The position numbers and the translations under genes are program-made. 64,000 bases of DNA from contig CM023541.1 in NCBI GenBank assembly GCA_013350335.1, positions 36,324,739 through 36,388,738 of the forward strand. Direction: 5' to 3'. Each line of letters begins with the position of its first letter. Positions within the stretch are counted from its first letter, which is position 1. Of this stretch, positions 47,201 through 57,525 are shown piece after piece. The DNA comes from Chimonanthus salicifolius (lineage: Eukaryota > Streptophyta > Magnoliopsida > Laurales > Calycanthaceae). The notes beneath the pieces are model-generated. The model was given only the letters and a program-made list of their open reading frames with translations, made no database searches and was not told where the DNA came from.

Positions 47201-50200
47201 TCTGAGAATGACCGTATCACATTGACTTCCAATGTTCAAGGAGAGGTAATTGAGAGCCTGTTACACATGGTAGACAATTTTGAGAGAGCAAAACAGCATA
47301 TTAGACCAGAAACAGAGAAAGAAAAAAAGATTGACACAAGTTATCAGGGAATATACAAGCAATTTGTGGAGATCATGAGAAGCTTGCGGGTCGCTGTGGT
47401 AGAGACAGTTGGAAAACCATTTGATCCCTCGGTATGTAGAAAATTTTGGGAGCATTCTTATATCTTTTCTTTTAAATGAATTAAGCTTATGTCTGTTTCA
47501 ATAATGTCTCTAGATATTTTTAATTGGTGACTGAGTCTTTATGAGCCAGTTCTTGTTTCAGTCAATGGTTCTTTACTCAGTATCACACGTGTACATCCAC
47601 ACATGCATGCTTGCACAATACACGCTATATCTGCATTTGTGTGTGCATGCACCGTATTTGCAATGTCATTTTCTTTTAGTTATTCTTTCAAATGCTATTA
47701 GGTAACAGAGTTTTGGTTACATTTCGTTCTTTCTTTCTTTCTTTTTTAACATCAAAGATCATATAGAAATGAACCATCAAAAGAAATAGAAGCTATAGGA
47801 GTTCCTGGTTAAGAAGTTGAAATCCCTCAAAGATGTTAAGTTCCTGGTTAAGAAGTTGAAATCCCTCAAAAATGTTAAGTTCCTGGTTAAGAAGTTGAAA
47901 TCCCTCAAAAATGTTAAGAGTTTTAAGTTGGTTTTGCATATTTGACTGACATAGTTTCTCCATAATGCTTTGTGTGCAAATGTGCGCGCGTGTTTGTTCA
48001 CATGTTTGTGCATGTGTTAAGGAAATGAGACTTTATTGAACTCATAGGAATGAACAACCTACGACAAAGGACCGAGACCAACCCACTAAAGAAAATGCCC
48101 AGCATCTGTAAGCAAAAACAAACAAGGACTCAAACCTGACACCTACATAGACTGAGACTAGGGCTGCACCTTGGACATGCCCTCTGGAATTTGGGCCTAC
48201 CAGGGCCCAGGCCAAGTTTATAATTATAGGACCCAAGCTCTGGTTGGCCTGGTCAAGACCAAGCCCAACTTGATTTGTATATTTAAGCCTGGGGTCAATT
48301 TAAACCCAAATTATATATACAGTCAGGCCTGTCCAGGCCGAAGTTGGGGTTATTTTGGATTGTATTTTAAAATTTAATATTATATAAGTATATCTTCACT
48401 ATCAATTATACCCGAGATTATATAATACTATTCAAACAAAATTGGGCTTTCTGATTCGTTTCAATTAGATTCAAATTCGGGTTTAGAACCAGTCTCAGGC
48501 TTTTAGTGCATGGGCCCCACCCAATTTGAAATTTGGGCCTACCATTTTGGACTTAAAATGAGCCTTGTTGAGTGCAGATCGGTCTGAGCCTAATTTCTGC
48601 AGTTTGTCATGGGGGCTCTGGAAGGGCATGCCTCAAGTTGCATCCCTTACCTAGACTCAGACCCACAAGACAACATCATACAACTTCTGACAAACAAGAC
48701 TAGCTCATTTTTCATCTCCACGAATACCCTTCATCTTAAAGTATTATCATCCAAAGTGAAGGAATCATAATAATAGAAACCTGGTCAACCCTCAAAGTGG
48801 AGCACCGAGGTCTAACCTCCCTATTCCCCATTCTCCGTTTGGCAACAACAATGGAACCTATACCAAGGGGTCAAATCCAAGCATCTCTGTGCACTTTAAA
48901 TCCAATACTCCAAGGGCCTGCTTGGTAGTCAATTCTTAAAAAGAATGATTCCTGCCAAGCTGGCAATAAGTGTCATGCCTGTATGGAAAAATATATCATT
49001 GACTGATTTCAAATGACTAAACGAGCCTTGTTTTGGTAACCTGATTCCAGAAAAAGAAATAAGTTTTGTTCCCTACATTTCTTTTCTTCTGTTCATATTT
49101 TATATTTGATTGAAAACTTTTGAAACATCTAATTATTGCAAGCACATGGTTTTTGGGATCTGTCCATCTACCATAGTCTCTTAACTGATGGGAATCTGAC
49201 GACCATCATCATCACTATTTTTGGATAAATAGATCTAGCAATTAACAGGCCATCCATGTAACAAGCTAGGTCGTGTTTTGATGGGGAGAAGGGAGGATAT
49301 TTCTCTTGGAGAAATGCAAGTTCTCTTGTCTGGATCTCTTCTCTAGGAAGAAGTAGGGCCCACAAGATACAAAAGTTCTCCTCCTTCAGGGGAAGATGGT
49401 GTTCTCCACTCATGGCAGGAGAATGCTTGGAAGATGCAATTTGTCGCACCTTTTTATGCTTCTATTTTTTTTTTTTAATTCTTTTTGGAGTTCAATAAAA
49501 AATCTAACCTGCAAGATGAAAATTCTCTTAATGAAGTATCTATGGACCAAGTTTCAATACAAAACTCAAATTTTAGCCACTTGCTCTTAGTGGTAAAAAA
49601 TATTCAATGCCCTTTTTTCCCCCTAAAGGCACCGGGTAATTTCAACTATTAAGATCAAGTGACTAATATTTGATTTGTTGGATGAAATTTGTTCCACTTG
49701 TAGGGTCTGATATGAGCTTTCAATCCCACTGGTTATTGTCTTAGGGATTCATAATTATTTACGAATAAAATAAAAATGACCAATATACAATTCATGTAGC
49801 CTCACTAAACTCTCCACCTAATACCATCCAAATCAGTCATCTCAGGAGAACCTCAAGGAGCGGAGGTTCTCCTAACTTCTCTTACCCCATGAGAATTAAG
49901 GGGACTTCTCATCCAAACACAGACCTAGAAAGCATCCCTGCTGCTAGAAATTACCCCTTTTACTTTTGTTAGACAAAGCACTTTTAAGTGCTCAAAGCCA
50001 TGACCTATCAGAACTTGGACTTGCAATAATCACTCTGTCATGGAGTTGGATCCATCATTACAAGAACCTAAAAAGAAGAAGAAATCAAGAAGCCCTGACA
50101 TTAATAATTGCTGGATTCTTTACCTTCAGCTATTCAACTGGCCTCTTACTGGTAGATATGTTTCTCTGTTTTGGGCGTTATAGAGATAATTAGGGTTGTA

Positions 50201-53077
50201 GGTCTAGTAGACAATACTCGCAACTCACTACTCCCAGCCAAATATGGTGGCCACTTGTAATGTGGGCAAGTCCCACATCGGCAGTTATCCCGGGATATCC
50301 TAAGGTTTATAAAGCAGGCCGGAAACTTAAAATTGGCTGCCATTTTTAGTGTAAAACAGACCTGTGACAATTTGGCATCAGAGAAAACCAAGGTACTCCG
50401 TGTGGGACCAGGACTCCCCCTAGGTGTGGACTCTATACAAAAGAGGTGTGGGTCCCCCTAGCATTGGAGACTGATGTGTACCGATTGAGGGTGACGTGGG
50501 CCCAGCCTTTGAGAGGGCAAAGGCAAGAATATACCTGGGATACTTTAGCTACTGGGGATCCTGTAGACCCAGGGCTCTCCCTAACGCGTGGACCCTACAC
50601 AGAAAAAAGAGAAGTGTGGGTCCCCCAGGTGAGGGCACCAAGGTTTTGGGCCGAGGAGCCTATAACGTGGGTAAGTCCTACATCGGCAGTTACCCCAGGA
50701 TATCCTGGGTTTATAAGGCAAGGCCGAAAACCTTATAATCGGCTAAGCCATTTTGAGTGTAAAACGGACCTGTGACATACTGGTAGGTAGGAGTTCGTGG
50801 GCATACATCCATAGGAAACTTATCCTAACTTAGAATGGGTAATGTGGCAGGTATGGAAAATGGGAGAAAAGACATGAAGGAATCGTTCCTTTTATTGTCT
50901 GCATGGCTATTCCAAGCTACCAAACATGCATTAGAATAAGAAAGAAAATACATCAGCTTTGATCTCATTCTATTCCTTTCATTGGGGCTGCCAAACAGCT
51001 TCAGAAACCATATTTCTCACTTGGAGCTTGATGCAGGCACATCCACAAAATAAGGACCTTTTTTTGATCAATATGGACCTTACCTAGCTTGAAATTTGCA
51101 AAAATTTTATGGACTAAAAAGACGCTAATTTTAGAAGGTTATCGGACCCAAGATTGTATTTTCAGTGGCCCGAGTCCATATATGATGGGTTTAGGGCCTT
51201 GTTTTTGATGTTTGGGCCTCCAAATATCCATTAGATGTTTCATATCCACAGGAGGAGTTGTGAAGAAAAGGAGAAAAAAACATCCAAAAGCCAACCTTCT
51301 TTGAAGATTTCTTTTTATGCTTTGTTTCTTATTTAAATAGGACACATGTCACTTCAGAATTGGCTAAAATAATGTGTAATTTTACAGGATTATTTGATGT
51401 ATCACATGATGTAGGATTCTCACAAAATTAGATTTGCTGTGAACTTATTCAAAGACCTTTCCAACAAACTTAAATTTGTGTGATTCTGACATATGTAGAG
51501 AAAGTTATGACCAGTTTTCTAATAGGGTGTCTTAAGAGTGACGAGAATGTTTATTTTTGGCAAATTTTGTAATCCACAAACTATAAACAAAAGAGCTTGC
51601 ACGCCCATGGGAATCAATCCCAGTTTTAGTTGAAGTTTTCTCTTCCATTGAGAGTAGTTGTAGAAGTTACTGTCACCACCCCAAAATAGTCATAAATCAC
51701 CTTCTGTAACCACCAATCTTTTTTCATAGAAGGCTGACAGATAAATTTGAAACTTAAGTTTGTCCAAAGGATAAGGATGCCAGTGTCACAACCTACTATG
51801 AGAGTAAGCACAGGGCTGGTCCACTGCATAGCATGTGCTGCCTCATGTTCTTATGCAACATTAGCTTGTCAGAGTGCTTTTGCAGGCCTGATAGGCTATG
51901 CATTATAAAAAATGGTGTTCCTTAGTTTTCATAGACTGTATGAGAAGTAAAGAGTGGGCCTTGGCTTCATTAGAGCCGAAGTCCAGTATGAGGCATTAAA
52001 ATTTAGGCAAAATATCTGAGACCAGACTAGCCCGAACGGGTAGCTCGGTTGGCTTGAGCTTCTAGGTATAGACTAGAGTTTAGTACAGCAACAAAGTAAT
52101 CAACCATTGTGATCTTAGGATTCCGTTAGATGATATACTGAGTGGTTTTTTTTTTGGAATAATGAGATGCTGAATGGACATTCCTGTAGCAAATGGAGCC
52201 TTCATTGGAAGATTCCCTAGTAATGCCTTCATAATGAATAGAATTTCTAGTCTAGGTGAATCTTAGTAGCTCAAGGATTATGAGCAAATATGTGATTCTT
52301 CTACGGCTGTTTTTCAACGGCTAAGAGCTTGAAAGGCTACCATCAGAAAATCTCTGCATTGGCACTTGGGCAGTCGCATCCTTAGATGAATCCTGTAAAA
52401 ATCATCAGCATTTGCGAATGATCTCCCTGAATTCCCAAACTGTGAAAAAGACTACTTTTGGCTGTGAAAAAAATTTGAATTACCCTTTTATCCAAATGAC
52501 CATGACAAGACCATAAGTAACTTCATTTCTTTTATGATTATTTTTTATTATCATCATCATCATTAAATTTTTTTTTTAAATGAAGGCCTGTTAACATTTT
52601 GCTGAATGGAATTCCCTTGTGATCTAGTCCAGCTAGGAGCTTTCACCTAGGTGACCTGGGTTCAAGTCCTGGCAATGGATTTCTTGTTCTTAGTTTTACT
52701 TTGAAAATTGAAATGCTTTGCTCAATGGACTTGTGTGTATTCTGGCAAAGCAATTGTTTTTCCTGCTTTTCTTTAAATTTTATATCTTTCTACCAATTTC
52801 ATGAAATGTATTGCCTAGAAATAGCATCTTATTTCTTTTCTGTATGATGAAGCTTCATGAGGCCGTTGTGCGTGAAGAGTCTCAAGAGTTCAAAGAGGGA
52901 ATTATAATTCAGGAAGTTCGCCGTGGGTTTGTCCTTGGTGACAGACTTCTTAGACCAGCCATGGTTAAGGTCTCCTCTGGCACAAAGAAAGCCTCTCCTC
53001 CTGTTTCTGAAAAAGCCACCGAGCAGCCTGGAGCAGCAGTAGCTGGATCAGACGAAGGTTCTGCAGCCAATCAATGA
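38056..53077 (+). CDS. CGE1: Chloroplast GrpE-type nucleotide exchange factor, three exons
   Basis: Join 38056-38271, 46919-47431 and 52853-53077; 317 residues, all introns phase 0. It exchanges ADP for ATP on organellar Hsp70 (DnaK-type) chaperones. Residues 1-72 are a Ser/Pro/basic-rich, acid-poor transit peptide. About 73-165 is an acidic linker and then the long GrpE helix ([28 protein letters not shown]). About 166-243 is the helical bundle with [11 protein letters not shown]. The C-terminal beta domain has the GrpE signature FDPSLHEAV, then [17 protein letters not shown] low-complexity Ser/Ala tail follows. The long extra N-terminal region favours the chloroplast CGE type over mitochondrial Mge1. 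A further small exon in the 8.6-kb intron cannot be excluded. Confidence 0.92.
38715..38735 (+). repeat. (AG)n microsatellite
   Basis: About ten AG units in CGE1 intron 1. Confidence 0.95.
39244..39629 (+). mobile_element. Palindrome-rich hAT-like non-autonomous element, copy E (386 bp)
   Basis: Left end CAGGGGTAAAGATATCGG, right end GCTGAATTTTGCACCCCTA. Target duplications are degenerate, CTTTAAAC (39236-39243) against CTCTAAGC (39630-39637), both differences transitions. One TATCGGCCGATA near the left end, plus TCTCGGCCGATATATCGG. The reverse-complement order of inner motifs relative to copies A and B (GAGAGAGAAAT near the right end) indicates inverted orientation or a flipped interior. 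In CGE1 intron 1. Confidence 0.78.
39731..41786. mobile_element. Older inverted-repeat element interrupted by the LINE
   Basis: AATGTTGTGAAAATC near 39730 is the inverted match of GATTTTAACAACATT at 41769-41783, and both outer flanks contain TCTATCTA. Removing the LINE leaves an element of about 450 bp. A similar right end, GATTTTGACAACATTG, occurs at 45476-45491. Ends are uncertain. Confidence 0.4.
40161..41759 (-). mobile_element. 5'-truncated LINE (L1-type ORF2 C-terminus) with target duplications
   Basis: Read on the minus strand from 41759: [46 protein letters not shown] and [46 protein letters not shown], then [18 protein letters not shown] (zf-RVT) and further degenerate C-terminus. 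The minus-strand 3' end has a poly-A (poly-T at 40162-40170). 14-bp flanking duplications GAAT(T/C)GTAAGATTT at 40147-40160 and 41760-41773 differ at one base. Frames are broken; dead copy. In CGE1 intron 1. Confidence 0.88.
42380..44730 (+). other. Unidentified LTR-like and GAGTC-rich block, non-coding
   Basis: CTATAAAAACCC (about 42902) could be a TATA box, with TTGTAATTTCTTAATGAAAT (about 43094) as an end-of-transcript-like signal, followed by about 1.6 kb lacking any recognisable protein. GC content is higher than in neighbouring intron. The short frame from 44731 ([16 protein letters not shown]) is unrecognised. It could be a 5' LTR plus leader of an unknown retroelement; no second LTR is present in the window. 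Confidence 0.3.
44853..45220 (-). mobile_element. Copia gag fragment
   Basis: The minus strand encodes [12 protein letters not shown], then [20 protein letters not shown], a stop, then [10 protein letters not shown]. This matches the copia-type gag (UBN2 family) consensus of the form FLAGLN..FD..R..ILG...P.L. The zinc-knuckle part is absent. In CGE1 intron 1, antisense. Confidence 0.65.
46003..46092 (+). repeat. 45-bp tandem duplication
   Basis: Units start AGGCCTGCACCTTGTGAAAA at 46003 and 46048 and are almost identical. In CGE1 intron 1. Confidence 0.9.
46919..47431 (+). CDS. CGE1: CGE1 exon 2 (GrpE helices)
   Basis: 171 codons, TRDGEDDDQ to GKPFDPS, donor TCG|GTATGT. It encodes the acidic linker, the long coiled-coil helix and the four-helix bundle region. 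It ends in the middle of the GrpE signature, whose second half starts exon 3. Confidence 0.92.
47801..47917 (+). repeat. 39-bp minisatellite, three units
   Basis: Three units starting GTTCCTGGTTAAGAAGTTGA at 47801, 47840 and 47879. Unit 1 differs by one base. In CGE1 intron 2. Confidence 0.95.
48160..48647. mobile_element. MITE with AGGGCTGCA... ends (488 bp)
   Basis: Left end AGGGCTGCACCTTGGACATG and right end, read inward, AGGGATGCAACTTGAGGCAT. The interior is full of GGCCCA/TGGGCC and GGCCTG motifs with no ORF. Similar flanks (ATAGACTGAGAC and CTAGACTCAGAC) may be a decayed duplication. The ends resemble the element at 60658-60963. Confidence 0.6.
49269..49924. mobile_element. Harbinger/Tourist-like element (656 bp)
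   Basis: CTA flanks both ends (49266-49268 and 49925-49927). Left end GGTCGTGTTTTGATGGGGAG, right end read inward GTCTGTGTTTGGATGAGAAG. The interior has GGAGAA/TTCTCC inverted motifs near both ends. No transposase. Confidence 0.6.
50256..50777 (+). mobile_element. TRIM retroelement 3
   Basis: LTRs 50256-50369 and 50661-50777 share GTGGGYAAGTCCYACATCGG, then CAGTTAYCCC, GGGATATCCT, TTTATAA, and end RGACCTGTGACA. The PBS-like TTTGGCATCAGAG (50371-50383) is one base after the left LTR. The interior of 291 bp has repeated GTGTGGGTCCCCC motifs and only spurious ORFs. In CGE1 intron 2, sense orientation. Confidence 0.82.
52026..52090 (+). mobile_element. SINE head fragment
   Basis: AACGGGTAGCTCGGTTGGCTTGAGC resembles a tRNA box A region of SINE family 2. 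No good box B follows. Confidence 0.3.
52612..52690 (+). mobile_element. tRNA-like SINE head
   Basis: TGATCTAGTCCAGCTAGGAG followed by box B CTGGGTTCAAGTCCTGGCAA. 160 bp upstream of CGE1 exon 3. Confidence 0.45.
52853..53077 (+). CDS. CGE1: CGE1 exon 3 (GrpE beta domain and stop)
   Basis: 74 codons plus TGA. Acceptor ATGATGAAG|CTT. It begins [10 protein letters not shown] and includes [22 protein letters not shown], the C-terminal half of the GrpE signature that contacts Hsp70. The last 26 residues are low-complexity. Confidence 0.92.
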   Translation, partial: LHEAVVREESQEFKEGIIIQEVRRGFVLGDRLLRPAMVKVSSGTKKASPPVSEKATEQPGAAVAGSDEGSAANQ

Positions 53078-53600
53078 AGGCAATTTTTTTAGCTATATAG
53101 CTTCCACATTTTTTTAATAGAAAAAAAAAACCCATTTGTTGATGTTTCTAGCTTTTCTAAACCTGAGAAAATCCAACTTGTCTTTCTTGTCAAACAACAA
53201 TTCCCAACTGGAAATTAGCAGCCATAGCACACCCATGTATCTTCAAAGGTGTGGTTGGCATTTCGTTTCAAATGTTTTATAAAATACTTGTCATATAGTG
53301 ACATGAATGAGACACAGATTTTTTTCTCTTTGTTCTTTTTTATTTGTACTACTGTTTGACACATGGTATTCTTCTCTTCTTATTCTTTTATTTTAAAATG
53401 GAAATCTAGATTTTGTCTGAAGATTAATGATTATTCTTTACCATTTCATGTTTCATGTCAAGAGACAATTAGTTACTAGCCGTTGCATCATGAGATTTAA
53501 CATTTGCCGAAAAATTTTAGCTAGTATTTTAGGTATATCAACTGAAATTTCAGTCCACAAAGTATATTAATGTAATTCTTTTTTTTTTTTGGTTTTCTGA
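53078..53600 (+). other. CGE1 3' flank / probable 3' UTR
   Basis: AT-rich sequence after the stop, with a poly-A run at 53120-53130 and T-rich tracts. No ORF or transposon structure seen. A poly(A) site could not be fixed. Confidence 0.35.
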
Positions 53601-53659
53601 TGACGATCTTGTGGCCGTGTGGGAGCAGAGGAACCACATCATTTTAGAATTACTTTTGG

Positions 53660-54060
53660 GCCAAATATATATATTTTTAGAATGATAAAAGGATATTATT
53701 CATTCAAATGAATGGAATTGAACCCAGTACAAGTACATAAAGGGGCAACAACCCAGGAACTTTCAAGTGACAAAAACAGTGAATCTTATAAGATCAAGAT
53801 GATCAGAAACAACCAACTCCACTTAAGGCAATCTTTGAAAGTTTTTATGATCTCTTTCTTTGTTATCTTCAACTGGGAGCAGATGCCACTATGTCATGTT
53901 CGGCAAGACAAATGTCCACTGCATAGGCATGGGATCTCCATCTCCATTCTGACATTTCAGGATTTTTGTTTCCTTGATGAGTCTCATGTCTTCAATCTGC
54001 ATTGTGATGAGATTGATTTGAAAATTGGCTATCATCCATGATAAAGCCTTCTGAATAGAG
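53660..54060 (-). mobile_element. Possible LINE 3' end
   Basis: Read on the minus strand it ends TACTTGTACTGGGTTCAATT, CCATTCATTTGAATGAATAA, TATCCTTTTATCATTC, in the style of plant LINE 3' UTRs. The adjacent frame has no recognisable domain. Confidence 0.3.
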
Positions 54061-54204
54061 TAGAAAATGTAATAGCTATTGCATGCAGGCCACCTTGCTT
54101 GGAATTGCTGAATATTTGGGCTGTATTTTGTTCGCCTTTATTTGTAAGTTCAAAAAGCTATAAAGCAGATGCTTAAATTGGTAGATGATCTATTGTTTTT
54201 TCAC

Positions 54205-54352
54205 AATTCATGACTCGAGTTGTCCCAGATTCGAGTCCTGTAGTCATCCGATCCCTGTGGCTTGTGAGGGTCTGCATGCATTTAGAGTTTTATTCAATAC
54301 TCTTGTACTTGAGAAGAGTAGGGGTTTTGGGTTTCTTCGTCATAAAAGATAA
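54205..54352 (+). mobile_element. SINE family 2, 5'-truncated copy
   Basis: Box B CCAGATTCGAGTCCTGTAGT, then GAGGGTCTGCATGCATTTAG, CTCTTGTACTTGAGAAGAGT, GGGTTTCTTCGTCATAAAA, matching 19360-19470. Confidence 0.6.
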
Positions 54353-55270
54353 AGATGAAATATATAGAAAATGACATGAATGTAGATTGACTAATCTAAT
54401 TATCTTAGTTTAGTGATTTTAGACTGAAGTTTTGATTGTTGCAAAATTATTAATTTTCTGTTGGCTGTTTCACAATTTTATAATAATTAGATGGGGAGGT
54501 TCCTTGAAGTTTTCTTATTTGCACACAAACCGGTAGAATCTCGTCTATTTAAGATGGCTAGCTTTTGAAGAGAAGACGACTAATGCAGCCTTAGTATCAG
54601 AGGCGGTTTTGGTCTGTCTTCTATAGTGCAACATTTTTATGTTTTAACTATTCTAGTGTTTTATTTTGCAAAATAAAATACAAAGAAATTCTAAAATTAT
54701 AATAAACTAAGAAAAGTAAAAATAATATTGAAGTAAATATTCTCATCATTTAGTAATGATTTAGAGGAGAATACATTAAAATGTTTAGTAAATATTTATG
54801 TATCTTTGTTATCCTAATTTTGTTTACTCAGTCTTTTTTTCATTGTGAAATACTATACTCTGAATCTAATGAGTAAACACTATTTTACCAATTTCCAAAT
54901 GAATGACTTCTTCACTTTCCCAAACACCAAGTTGAGAGATGGTCTATTGCAAGTGAGTGCCATGTCCCATTCAAGGAGAGAAGAAGAAATACTAGACTCA
55001 CAATTCTCTAGAAATAACTTGACTCATCTAGCATACTCAAAGTCTAAATTTGTAGAGGGAGAGACCACCTCAACTGGCATAATACCTGAAGCCAACTTTG
55101 TAGAGGAATATACTGAATCTAGTAACATACTCCAAGTTAATTTTGGAAAGTGAAAGTTGGAGTCTGGTGACATACTCAAAAGTCATCTCTCTCAGACCAA
55201 ATAAACCTCTTCTTGATAAAGTATCCTGGAACTGACACTCCTTGAAAAAGCATGGATGGTGTATTCTTTT
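54353..55270. other. Intergenic DNA; unrecognised ORF 54845-55153
   Basis: The 102-codon frame at 54845 has no recognisable domain. It contains loosely repeated segments (FVEGETTS.. / FVEEYTES..). It could be a retroelement linker relic; no function is proposed. The rest is AT-rich. Confidence 0.3.
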
Positions 55271-55275
55271 GATAA

Positions 55276-55437
55276 TTTTTTTTTGAATTTACGTGTGGAA
55301 ACTGCGGGATACCCAGCATAAAATCTCTACGGGTGAGCCCACTACTCCTAAGACACACCAAGGTTAGACTATGGGGCCTCGAACCCGCAACCTCCCGCTT
55401 CCTGAGACGGGAGGCAACCAGTTGAGCTACACCCACT
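55276..55437 (-). mobile_element. tRNA-derived SINE, family 1, near complete
   Basis: On the minus strand: box A GGTGTAGCTCAACTGGTTGC, box B GCGGGTTCGAGGCCCC, body GTGTGTCTTAGGAGTAGTGG, then GTAGAGATTTTATGCTGGGT and a poly-A (T run 55276-55284). Relatives: 60504-60657 and 705-833. Confidence 0.8.
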
Positions 55438-55509
55438 TCAAAATTTGTTCTTCAACTTGTTCCAACTGGTGTCTTCAAGCCTAACCATGTTTCTTCATCT
55501 GAGCCTTAA

Positions 55510-55712
55510 TTTTTTTTTTAAGTTCTTTATATATATAAAGCAAGGTATCCAGGACTCTAAGAGAACCCAACTAATCTTAAGGCATGTGCAAGTTTTCCTA
55601 CTCACACATATCAGATATCTGTACAGAGGAAAGTCCTTTGGAATGGAGTGAAAATCGAACTCAAGACTCTTATTTCTTGAGACAGGTTCCTAGCTATCAT
55701 TCTAACCTAGGA
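55510..55712 (-). mobile_element. tRNA-derived SINE, family 6
   Basis: On the minus strand: TTAGAATGATAGCTAGGAAC, box B TCTTGAGTTCGATTTTCACT, then GAACTTAAAAAAAAAATTAA at the tail (T run 55510-55519). Shares its body with 59660-59845 and 61560-61697. Confidence 0.6.
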
Positions 55713-56242
55713 TTTTTTTAAGTTCTTCCTTGAACTTCAAAAGACTTTTGTAAGAAGAACTTTAAAAAGACTCTTGTGAGATGTTCCATGCTGTGTGAGA
55801 AAACAACTGATTTCAGATGAGAGTGTTGAATGATGTCTTCGTTCTTCAGAACTCAGAAGTGAAAGAGTGCACGTAATGCTTGGTGTAGGAAAGGATTTGA
55901 GGTGATCTTGTCTACATTTAAAAATATTGGACTTAAAAGTAACAAACCCAATAAATTCCGATCAATAAAATAAAACTTTCACAAAATGTGGGCCCAACAC
56001 TGAATTCTTCTCTATTCAACTTCAAAAATAATAAATCCTCAACAAATTATTCTATCTAATAATTCATGGAGGATGTTTGATTCTCGATCCTATATGGTCC
56101 TTTGAAACCAATCAAGCCAAACTTTCATGGAGAAAACTCAAGAGAAAGAAAGAATCTTTTTACGATTACTCTTTTATGTGGATTTGGACAAAAGTCTTTC
56201 AGAATTCCACAAATAAAATAACAAAACTCAATTTAATTCAAC

Positions 56243-57517
56243 CAGGGCCGGCTCTATCCAAAGGCGAGAAAAGCAGTCGCTTGAGGCCCGAGTGTTAAAA
56301 GGCCCGAATTTCTTGATAAGTTACCGCAAAACTCAGGAGTTTAAGTTACGCAAGAGCCTATCTGCAAACCCTAAATGTCACCACCCTATCTTCTCTCACT
56401 CTTGCCTCTCTCGCCGCTCTTCTCTTACAGTCTCGGCGTCTCGCTACTCTTCTCTGCTCTTGCCTCTATCGCCGCTCTTCTCTCGCAGTGTCGCTACTCT
56501 TCTCTGCTCTCTCACCGCTCTTCTCTGCTCTCTCACCGCTCTCTCTCACTCTCGTCTGGCTTGCTCCCTCTCAATCTTAGGTACTTCTTTGTAATAGGTT
56601 TTGATCTTCTTTTTTGTTGGTGTTTCACTTCTAAGAGTTAATTTCTTTGGGTTTTTACTCTTTAATGGCTTTTGGCTTGTTATTGTTCTCTATAAATGGT
56701 TGGTTGGGTTGGTAATGTATGGGGAGAATGGTTAACCTTTTCGATTTGAGTCCTGTCATACCTGGAAATACTATTATTTATTGCTTACGGACAGAGCACA
56801 TAGAGATGGTGATATTATTTGCTTCAATCCTTTTTTTTTCTCATCAAATACTAGAGATTTATTTTAGGTAGTTCTCCGAATTTATCTTATGATGGTCAAC
56901 ATGATTAGAACTGCCTTTCCAAATTATTTAATTGAGACAATAAGATGCCTAGAGCAAGATTTCCTTATCTTGCCTCTCTGTTTTTTCATTTTGGAAATAA
57001 AAAATTTCAAGTGGAGACTAAAGTCAATGATGGTTTGGTAATCTTATCTTTACCACAAATGTTACTTTTATTTATTTATTTATTTCATGTCTTCTAAATT
57101 TTATCTAAAAAATTGTATTTTCTATCCCTCATTGTGTCATATTTTTCTTATCATTCAAGTTAATCAAAATTCAATATGATAATGTCTTGCAATATTGCAA
57201 GTGGTGTTTCATTCCTTCATTTTTTGTTTCTTAAACAGTTAAACTTTTACTGAAAAAACCAAGTACAAATACAAGGATCTGCCCATTCTCCTTAATATAA
57301 TTTTCTCATCAACACTAAATGATATTTTAGCAAAACTTGAATAAAAATATTTAATTTTGTATCTCAAAAAGCAAGAAAAGTAGATTTTAGATAAATTCTT
57401 TTTATTATATATAATTAAAATTTTAATTAAATACTACTTATAATAATATCTTAATTACAAAGAAGACCCCGTTTATATTTTTTGCTTTAGACCTCAACTT
57501 GTGTCTAGCCGGCCCTG
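56243..57517. mobile_element. hAT non-autonomous element, CAGGGCCGGC family (1,275 bp)
   Basis: Exact 8-bp duplications AATTCAAC (56235-56242 and 57518-57525). Left CAGGGCCGGCTCTATCC, right end read inward CAGGGCCGGCTAGACAC. Contains TTGAGGCCCGAGTGTTAAAA near the left end and a CT-rich imperfect array (about 56390-56570, units like CTCTCGCCGCTCTTCTCT) that looks like captured host 5'-leader DNA. No transposase. Confidence 0.92.
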
Positions 57518-57525
57518 AATTCAAC

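Larger units (their letters stand above)
47432..52852 (+). other. CGE1 intron 2 (5,421 bp)
   Basis: Splits the GrpE signature between FDPS and LHEAV. It holds a triplicated 39-mer (47801-47917), a MITE (48160-48647), a Harbinger-like MITE (49269-49924), a TRIM retroelement (50256-50777) and SINE pieces (about 52026-52090 and 52612-52690). From 50778 to 52020 I see only AT-rich sequence with no clear feature. Confidence 0.88.

Noticed and set aside
47801..47917. CRISPR-like array of direct repeats
   Set aside because: Units are contiguous with no unique spacers, and the context is a plant intron.
50446..50775. 109-codon ORF over the TRIM
   Set aside because: Covers non-coding TRIM interior and LTR; TRIMs carry no genes.
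48907..51004. One large MITE with GGGCCTGCTTGGTAGTC and GGGGCTGCCAAACAGC ends
   Set aside because: The end match is loose and no target duplication was found; two unrelated Tourist-like ends are as likely.
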